Below, one piece after another: positions 58,820 through 64,000 of a DNA stretch of 64,000 nt. The DNA is from a virus. The DNA is taken from positions 1 to 64,000 of IMG/VR virus record IMGVR_UViG_3300025598_000030; one strand, written 5' to 3'. The notes below the pieces were generated by a model. It had not been told where the DNA came from, ran no database searches, and was given only the letters and a program-made list of their open reading frames with translations. Both the position numbers and the translations under genes were made by a program. Each line of letters begins with the position of its first letter. The stretch's first letter is position 1.

Positions 58820-61102
58820 ATGGCAAATGTAACCGGTTCTATTGGCGATCAACATGTTGTTTTAGAAAATGCAGCTACAGAAGCTACATTAAAGGCTTTA
58901 TTACAGGCCTTTTTAGCTAAAAATGCGGGAGATGCATCTACACTTAAAAAAATTGCCGAAAAAGTTAATCTTAATACTGAAGAAGTTGAAGAACAATTAG
59001 AAGATTTAGGTGAAGAAGCTGAAAAAACCGGTACTGAATTTAAACGAACTACCGAAGATATATCAAGATCACGCAAAGGTTTCATTAACGCTTTTGATAG
59101 TTACACAAAAGAGTTCACTGCAGGCACCGCAAAAGCTAGCCAATTATTCGAGGCATTCGGCACTCTTAACAATACATTCGGTGTATTAGCCACTGTATCT
59201 GCCAAACTGCTAGCTATTCAAGAGCAGTATCTAGTAACATACCAGCAGATTTCCGGAGCAGGTGCTAATTTTGCAGGTAGTTTGACAGATATGAAAATGG
59301 CTTCTGCTGAATCTTATCTATCTTTAGAACAATTCGGACGACTTGTAACAGAAAATTCTGGTTCTTTTGCTAGAATGGGTAATAGTGTTGATGGTGGTGT
59401 TAGAGCATTTACAAAATTATCTCACGAATTGATTAACGGTACGACAGGAAAAAGTTTATTAGGGCTAGGCTATACTACTGACGAATTAAATCAACAAATG
59501 GTCGACTATATAGCGAATACCGGCGGTAGAACTCGAGAAGAAATGGCTAATACTAAGGAAATTTCTAATTCAACTAAAGAATACCTAACAGAATTAGATG
59601 CTTTATCTACAATTACAGGTAAATCTAGAAAAGAACAAGAAGCAGCAGCTAAAGAAGCAGCAGCTAATCAAGCTGTACAAGCAAAACTGCAAACTATGAG
59701 CGTAGAAGAACGCAAGAAATATGAAATTGCTAGAGCTGAAGCATTTGCAAGAGGCGGAAAAGGTGCGGAAGAAGCATTGCAAAGCGCATTACTAGGCTTT
59801 CCGCCTATGACTAAAGCTGCACAAGAATATACCGCAGTAGCAGGTAACATGAATGATGTTACAATGGAACAGGCTAAAGCAATTACTGATAGTACAAAAA
59901 GCGTTAAAGATATGAAAAATGGCGCAGCAGCGTACAACGAAGCAGCCATTAAAGATAAAAAAAATCTAGGTACTGCAGGCGATGCTATGATAATGAGAGG
60001 CGGAACTATGGCAAGTACTGCTGCTTCGATATATCAAACCGCTAATAGAGCAGTAGCGCAAGGTGCTGAAACTACTGCTAAATCATTAAAACAAGTAACT
60101 GACGTTTCTGATGAACAAGCTAAACGAGCAGAATCACAAGCTGCAGATGCTGCAGAGTCGAGCAAAGCTATGCAAGACCTTGCTGCAAATCTTAATACTT
60201 TCTTAAATCCGATAATAAAATACGGAGCAGGTGCTATTAATGCATTAATAAGCGGGTTTAACAAGCTTCCTCATTGGCTTCAGTTAACTGTAGAAGGTTT
60301 AGCAGCAGCCTATTTGGCAATTAGAGGTTATAAAGCTATGGTCGGCGTAAAAAGTGTTGCCGGCGGCATAGCAAGTAACATGGCAAAAGGTGCTGGAGGA
60401 GGACCGGGCGGAGTATTAGGTGAGGTTGAAAAAGCAGGTCCGGGAACTGGCGGTGTTTTACAAAGTTTAGCAGGAGGACTTAAATCTTTTGCTAATCCGC
60501 AGATTTTACTAGGCGCTACAATTTTAGCTGGCTCAATCGCAATCATTATTACAGGAATCGGTGCTGGAATTGCAGCAGCTTCGTGGTTAATGGGCAAAGC
60601 TTTACCTACTTTAGCTGAAGGATTAAGCAAGTTTGCTAACATTAATGGCGATAATCTCAAGAAAACCGGCGCAGGATTAGGTGTTCTCGGCCTGGGACTA
60701 ATGGCATTTATACCATTCGGTATTGCAGGGATGCCTGCTGTACTAGCAGTAAACTTAATGGCCAATGGTTTAGAAAAGATGGCCGCCGTAGATCCTAGTA
60801 AATTAGAGCGTGTTGCCGGTGCTATGAAATCTATAAAAGATAATACTCCTGGTATAGGTGCTAGCATATCTGCAGGTATATTCGGCCTTGTTAGCAAGGT
60901 TACTGGCGGAGGATCAGCAACTGCTACACCTGCAACAGCTACCGCAGGTATTGATGTCTCACAGAATTCGCTCTACAATGCCGTAAAAGAGTTAAATAAC
61001 ACATCAAATGGTATGCTTGAAGTGTTAAATGAAATAGCAGGACACAGCAAACGCACCGGTGATGCAGTTAAACGACTGAATAACAACAATTGGGCCAATT
61101 AA
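58820..61102 (+). CDS. Tail tape measure protein (gp29-equivalent)
   Basis: 760 residues. Features of a tape measure: long helical, Ala/Lys/Glu-rich stretches with coiled-coil character (about 40-110 and 230-330), and hydrophobic segments near 483-510, 563-593 and 617-648 that could insert into the host membrane. Gly/Ala repeats precede a C-terminal helical end. It lies between the hub genes and the portal. The T4 counterpart gp29 has 590 residues; at about 1.5 angstrom per residue 760 would imply a tail near 110 nm. Little sequence identity to T4 is visible, so the call is structural and positional. Confidence 0.72.
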   Translation: MANVTGSIGDQHVVLENAATEATLKALLQAFLAKNAGDASTLKKIAEKVNLNTEEVEEQLEDLGEEAEKTGTEFKRTTEDISRSRKGFINAFDSYTKEFTAGTAKASQLFEAFGTLNNTFGVLATVSAKLLAIQEQYLVTYQQISGAGANFAGSLTDMKMASAESYLSLEQFGRLVTENSGSFARMGNSVDGGVRAFTKLSHELINGTTGKSLLGLGYTTDELNQQMVDYIANTGGRTREEMANTKEISNSTKEYLTELDALSTITGKSRKEQEAAAKEAAANQAVQAKLQTMSVEERKKYEIARAEAFARGGKGAEEALQSALLGFPPMTKAAQEYTAVAGNMNDVTMEQAKAITDSTKSVKDMKNGAAAYNEAAIKDKKNLGTAGDAMIMRGGTMASTAASIYQTANRAVAQGAETTAKSLKQVTDVSDEQAKRAESQAADAAESSKAMQDLAANLNTFLNPIIKYGAGAINALISGFNKLPHWLQLTVEGLAAAYLAIRGYKAMVGVKSVAGGIASNMAKGAGGGPGGVLGEVEKAGPGTGGVLQSLAGGLKSFANPQILLGATILAGSIAIIITGIGAGIAAASWLMGKALPTLAEGLSKFANINGDNLKKTGAGLGVLGLGLMAFIPFGIAGMPAVLAVNLMANGLEKMAAVDPSKLERVAGAMKSIKDNTPGIGASISAGIFGLVSKVTGGGSATATPATATAGIDVSQNSLYNAVKELNNTSNGMLEVLNEIAGHSKRTGDAVKRLNNNNWAN

Positions 61103-61103
61103 T

Positions 61104-62840
61104 ATGACATGGAAACGCTTTTTTTCACCTGTATCTTCCGGGGCAATGAGCCCGTTAAGTCAAAGCGGCCGTGCAAATCCTACACGTACTAACTATTCAT
61201 CATATCTTCCGGATGTTTATAGCGGGCATCCTAACCGTTTAGAGCGTTATAGCCAGTATGATACTATGGATATGGATCCGGAAGTTAATGCTGCATTTGA
61301 CATTTTAGCTGAATTCTGCACTCAAATGAACGATGAAAATGGTACACCATTCCAAACATTCTTCAAAGAACAAGCTACTTCTACTGAAATTAAGATTATT
61401 AAGAAATACATGCAGCAATGGACTAAGTTAAACAAGTTCGGAACACGTATTTTTAAGATTATTCGCAATACTTTTAAGTATGGTGATTGCTTTTTCATTA
61501 GAGATCCTGAAACTTTAGCTTGGTTTTATATAGATCCTAGTAAGATTGATAAGATTATTGTTAACGAAAGTGAAGGTAAAGAACCCGAACAATATGTTAT
61601 TCGTGATATGAATATCAATTTTCAAAATTTAACAGTAACACAGATCAACCCAACTAATCAAAATAGTACTCCGGGCGGTACTGCTTATGTAACAGGCGGC
61701 GCACAACAACGAGGTATGGTCGGGGCATATCCTCAAGCTACCGGAAGTCGATTCACTCAAAACCAAAATCAATGGGCTATTGATGCTAAACATCTAATAC
61801 ATCTTAGCTTAAGTGAAGGATTAGATAATAATTTTCCATTTGGCAATAGTTTAATGGAAACAATTTTTAAAGTTTATAAGCAAAAAGAGTTATTAGAAGA
61901 CGCAATTATTATCTATCGCGTACAGCGTGCACCAGAACGTCGTGTATTTTATATCGACGTAGGTAATATGCCTAGTCATTTGGCTATGAGCTTTGTTGAA
62001 CGTGTTAAAAATGAAGTAAATCAACGTAGAATTCCTAGTGTATCAGGAGGCGGGCAGAGCATTATCGATGCTAGCTATAACCCTTTAAGCATTAACGAAG
62101 ACTATTTCTTCCCACAAACTGCTGAAGGACGTGGCAGCAAAGTAGAAACATTACCGGGCGGTACTAATTTAGGTGAAATTAGTGACTTGTTATTCTTTAC
62201 ACAGAAGTTAATGCGTGCATTACGCATACCTAGCAGTTACTTACCAACCGGCGCAGCCGATGATCAAACCCCGTTTAACGATGGGAGAGTCGGTACTGCA
62301 TATATTCAAGAGTTGCGTTTTAACAACTATTGCGAACGTTTACAGAGTTTGATTAACGAACAGTTTGATACTGAATTTAAATTCTATCTATATAGCAAAG
62401 GTATTAATATCGATCCTAACTTATTCGATGTTAAGTTTAATCCTCCGCAAAACTTTGCTGCACATCGTCAAGCAGAAATGGATCAAGCTAGAGTTAGTAC
62501 ATTTGGTAGTGTATCGGAGATTCCATATTTGAGTAAACGTTTTGCATTGAAACGTTTCTTAGGATTAACTGCAGAAGAAATTGCAGAAAACGAGCAGATG
62601 TGGAGAGAAGAAAACGTAGATACAGAAACTCCATTAAATGCACAAGGAGAAATGCGTTCAGCAGGTATTACTACTTCAGGATTAGGTAGCGATATGGCAA
62701 GTTTAGGACAAAGTGATGCAGGCACTGAAGAATTACAAAATATAGGTAGCGAAGCAGCTGGAGGGTCACCATTAGGAGGACAACCGGCTTCAGGCGGTGC
62801 TCCTCCTCCGCCATCCGGTGGTGCTGCTCCTCCGGCATAA
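61104..62840 (+). CDS. 20: Portal vertex protein gp20
   Basis: 578 residues (T4 gp20 is 524). Portal signatures: 'NRLERYSQYDTMDMDPEVNAAFDILAEFC', 'RIFKIIRNTFKYGDCFF', 'FPFGNSLMETIFKVYKQKELLEDAIIIYRVQRAPERRVFYIDVGNMP' and 'SDLLFFTQKLMRALRIPSSYLP'. It forms the dodecameric gate for DNA packaging and tail joining. The last 90 residues are a Gly/Pro/Ser-rich extension absent from T4. It starts 2 bases after the tape-measure stop. Confidence 0.96.
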   Translation: MTWKRFFSPVSSGAMSPLSQSGRANPTRTNYSSYLPDVYSGHPNRLERYSQYDTMDMDPEVNAAFDILAEFCTQMNDENGTPFQTFFKEQATSTEIKIIKKYMQQWTKLNKFGTRIFKIIRNTFKYGDCFFIRDPETLAWFYIDPSKIDKIIVNESEGKEPEQYVIRDMNINFQNLTVTQINPTNQNSTPGGTAYVTGGAQQRGMVGAYPQATGSRFTQNQNQWAIDAKHLIHLSLSEGLDNNFPFGNSLMETIFKVYKQKELLEDAIIIYRVQRAPERRVFYIDVGNMPSHLAMSFVERVKNEVNQRRIPSVSGGGQSIIDASYNPLSINEDYFFPQTAEGRGSKVETLPGGTNLGEISDLLFFTQKLMRALRIPSSYLPTGAADDQTPFNDGRVGTAYIQELRFNNYCERLQSLINEQFDTEFKFYLYSKGINIDPNLFDVKFNPPQNFAAHRQAEMDQARVSTFGSVSEIPYLSKRFALKRFLGLTAEEIAENEQMWREENVDTETPLNAQGEMRSAGITTSGLGSDMASLGQSDAGTEELQNIGSEAAGGSPLGGQPASGGAPPPPSGGAAPPA

Positions 62841-62855
62841 TTGGTAAATAACAGT

Positions 62856-63101
62856 ATGTTATTGAAAGAGTTTATATATTTTAGTCAAGATGATGCAGAA
62901 ATGCGTAACAATGATCGTTACGACATCGGGCACGATTCTAGTGTACTTGATTTGAAAGATACCCGTAAAAGTCGTCTTACATTAAGCGCGTTGAATAGAT
63001 TAAGGAAAGCAGGCGATGCTCGTCAGCAAGAAAAAAGAGCCGAACTCGAATTAGTAAGGAAAATGTACGCAGCACCTAAACCAGAAGCTTCGCCTCTATA
63101 A
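62856..63101 (+). CDS. Small protein after the portal gene, prohead-core-like by position
   Basis: 81 residues from the ATG at 62856 (an in-frame TTG at 62841 is a weaker start). 'KEFIYFSQDDAEMRNNDRYDIGHDSSVLDLKDTRKSRLTLSALNRLRKAGDARQQEKRAELELVRKMY' is charged and helical. In T4 the genes after 20 are 67 and 68 (prohead core), and this has a similar size, but I see no clear identity. Confidence 0.6.
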   Translation: MLLKEFIYFSQDDAEMRNNDRYDIGHDSSVLDLKDTRKSRLTLSALNRLRKAGDARQQEKRAELELVRKMYAAPKPEASPL

Positions 63102-63140
63102 ATCTACATTTTTCCAAAATAGACCGTTTTTGGCCTATTT
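63097..63140 (+). promoter_or_regulatory. Late-like motif and hairpin before the core protein gene
   Basis: TATAAATC (63097-63104) overlaps the previous stop. AAATAG-a-CC (63117-63125) pairs with GG-c-CTATTT (63132-63140) around a 6-base loop with one mismatch. A further GGCTGT/ACAGCC pair follows at about 63160-63185. These may form a leader or attenuator for the core gene. Confidence 0.35.
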
Positions 63141-63216
63141 CGCATAAGTATTCTACAATGGCTGTAAATATTACTCGACAGCCTTGCCGATTTTTTATTA
63201 TTAAGGAGAACCCGCA

Positions 63217-64000
63217 ATGTCTAACAAATTTGAAAAATTACTAGACTATCTAGTAAATGAAGAAATGGACAAAGCCAATGAGCTTTTCCATGAAATTGTT
63301 GTTGAAAAATCAAGAACAATTTATGAAAATTTAATTTCTGAAGAAGCACGTGAAGAAGATGAAGAAGATGATGAATCTATGGAAGAAGCACGTGAAGAAG
63401 ATGAATCTATGGAAGAAGCACGTGAAGAAGATGAAGAAGATGAATCTATGGAAGAGTCATGGATGAGCGACGAAAGCGTCTATGAAATCGGCGGCGATCC
63501 TGCCGATGATCTTGAACATGATACTGTAGACCATGATGCACCGGGTACATTCGGTATGGGCGGTGAAGAAGATCATGACAGCTTCGGAGATGACGACATG
63601 GGCGGCGATCATGATATGATGGGCGACGACGACATGGGCGGCGATCATGATATGATGGGCGGCGATGACGAACCAGTTACAAAAGGTGATCTAGAAGCTA
63701 TCGAAGATAGTATTGTAGATAAAGTTGTTAGCGCTCTAAAAAATACCAAAGGAGCTGAAGTAGATTTCGGCGATGACGATATGGGCGATGACGATATGGG
63801 CGATGACTTCGGTGGAGAAGACGGAGAAGATGATTCATTCGACTTTGATGACGAAGATGACGAAGATGATGAAGAAGACGAAGAAGACGAAGAAGACGAA
63901 GGGGAAATGAACCTCGACGAAAGTTTTCTAAGAGAATATAGTCAAGTCGTACGTAGCGGCAAAGATTACACAGCCGGTAGTCCAGGCGAAGAAGGCTCTG
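63217..64000 (+). CDS. Acidic prohead core/scaffold-like protein (5' part)
   Basis: At least 261 codons, open to the window end. ATG at 63217 after AAGGAG. The N-terminus 'KFEKLLDYLVNEEMDKANELFHEIVVEKSRTIYENLI' is a helix I recall from cyanomyovirus prohead core proteins (gp68-like). It is followed by acidic tandem repeats: three units of E-E-A-R-E-E-D(-E-E-D)-E-S-M, then G-D-D-D-M-G-G-D-H-D-M-M units, a short folded part ('VTKGDLEAIEDSIVDKVVSALKN') and a run of Asp/Glu. Such acidity fits an internal scaffold removed at maturation. Location after portal supports this. Confidence 0.68.
   Translation, partial: MSNKFEKLLDYLVNEEMDKANELFHEIVVEKSRTIYENLISEEAREEDEEDDESMEEAREEDESMEEAREEDEEDESMEESWMSDESVYEIGGDPADDLEHDTVDHDAPGTFGMGGEEDHDSFGDDDMGGDHDMMGDDDMGGDHDMMGGDDEPVTKGDLEAIEDSIVDKVVSALKNTKGAEVDFGDDDMGDDDMGDDFGGEDGEDDSFDFDDEDDEDDEEDEEDEEDEGEMNLDESFLREYSQVVRSGKDYTAGSPGEEGS

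Noticed and set aside
60034-60897. Long minus-strand frames inside the tape measure gene
   Set aside because: Mirror frames of Ala-rich helical coding sequence. Composition is artificial and no starts or motifs are credible.
63115-63200. Strong intrinsic terminator after the portal-adjacent gene
   Set aside because: The main hairpin has a mismatch and is not followed by a T run. The later T6 follows a weak 6-bp stem with a long loop, so it is listed only as a possible leader element.
1-64000. CRISPR array, integrase, IS element or attachment site
   Set aside because: No spaced direct repeats, transposase, integrase or tRNA-end duplication was seen; the only mobile elements are homing-type endonuclease genes.

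Overview
This 64 kb window is a contiguous piece of a large, AT-rich T4-like myovirus genome (class Caudoviricetes) of the marine 'exo-T4' type, closest in gene style to cyanomyoviruses and pelagic myophages. The T4 core is unmistakable: replication and repair (DNA polymerase gp43, sliding clamp gp45, RNase H-type exonuclease, gp46/gp47, a DsbA-like protein), late transcription (gp55), baseplate and tail (gp48-like, gp53, gp5, gp25, gp6, gp26-like, tape measure) and head (portal gp20, core/scaffold-like proteins). No photosynthesis, integrase or lysogeny genes are seen. The host cannot be fixed from the sequence; sigma70-like early promoters show only that it is a bacterium.

Layout. 1-3.8 kb (+): end of a dsbA-like gene, DNA polymerase and clamp. 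3.9-4.6 kb: a GIY-YIG/NUMOD3 homing endonuclease overlapping the start of the next gene. 4.5-11.4 kb (+): a tightly packed (ATGA/TAATG overlaps) 7-deazaguanine DNA-modification cluster: a TGT-like DpdA transglycosylase, an unknown partner protein, a small HNH protein, a divergent QueD-like protein, a glycosyltransferase, FolE, a phosphoribosyltransferase, a HIT protein and QueE. 11.4-12.2 kb: a second homing-type endonuclease. 12.2-20.0 kb (+): 5'-3' exonuclease, several small conserved phage proteins, a MoxR-type ATPase next to a VWA/metallopeptidase protein, DHFR and thymidylate synthase.

20.0-50.4 kb (-): virion block in one orientation: four paralogous tail-fibre proteins, a structural protein, a giant 4,432-residue protein, then gp6, gp25, gp5 (with a C-terminal GH19-like lysozyme), a large hub-type protein, gp53 and a gp48-like protein. 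50.4-56.1 kb (+): gp55, gp47, gp46, small proteins, a glycosyltransferase and a GIY-YIG protein. 56.06-56.52 kb: the only long gene-free stretch, rich in nested complementary segments; I propose a structured non-coding RNA. 56.5-64 kb: a repeat-rich protein, a minus-strand gp26-like pair, then (+) tape measure, portal, a small core-like protein and an acidic scaffold-like protein that runs off the window.

Regulation can partly be read. There are several sigma70-type early promoters (before clamp, folE, MoxR ATPase and gp55), repeated T4-type late motifs (NATAAATA) before late genes on both strands, one clear Rho-independent terminator after the ATPase gene, and tandem hairpins before gp43 that resemble the T4 polymerase translational operator. 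The most interesting items are the deazaguanine cluster (with a QueD-like protein lacking the catalytic Cys, a QueE with unusual cysteine spacing, an embedded HNH protein and no QueC in view), the candidate structured RNA, and the modular giant tail protein.
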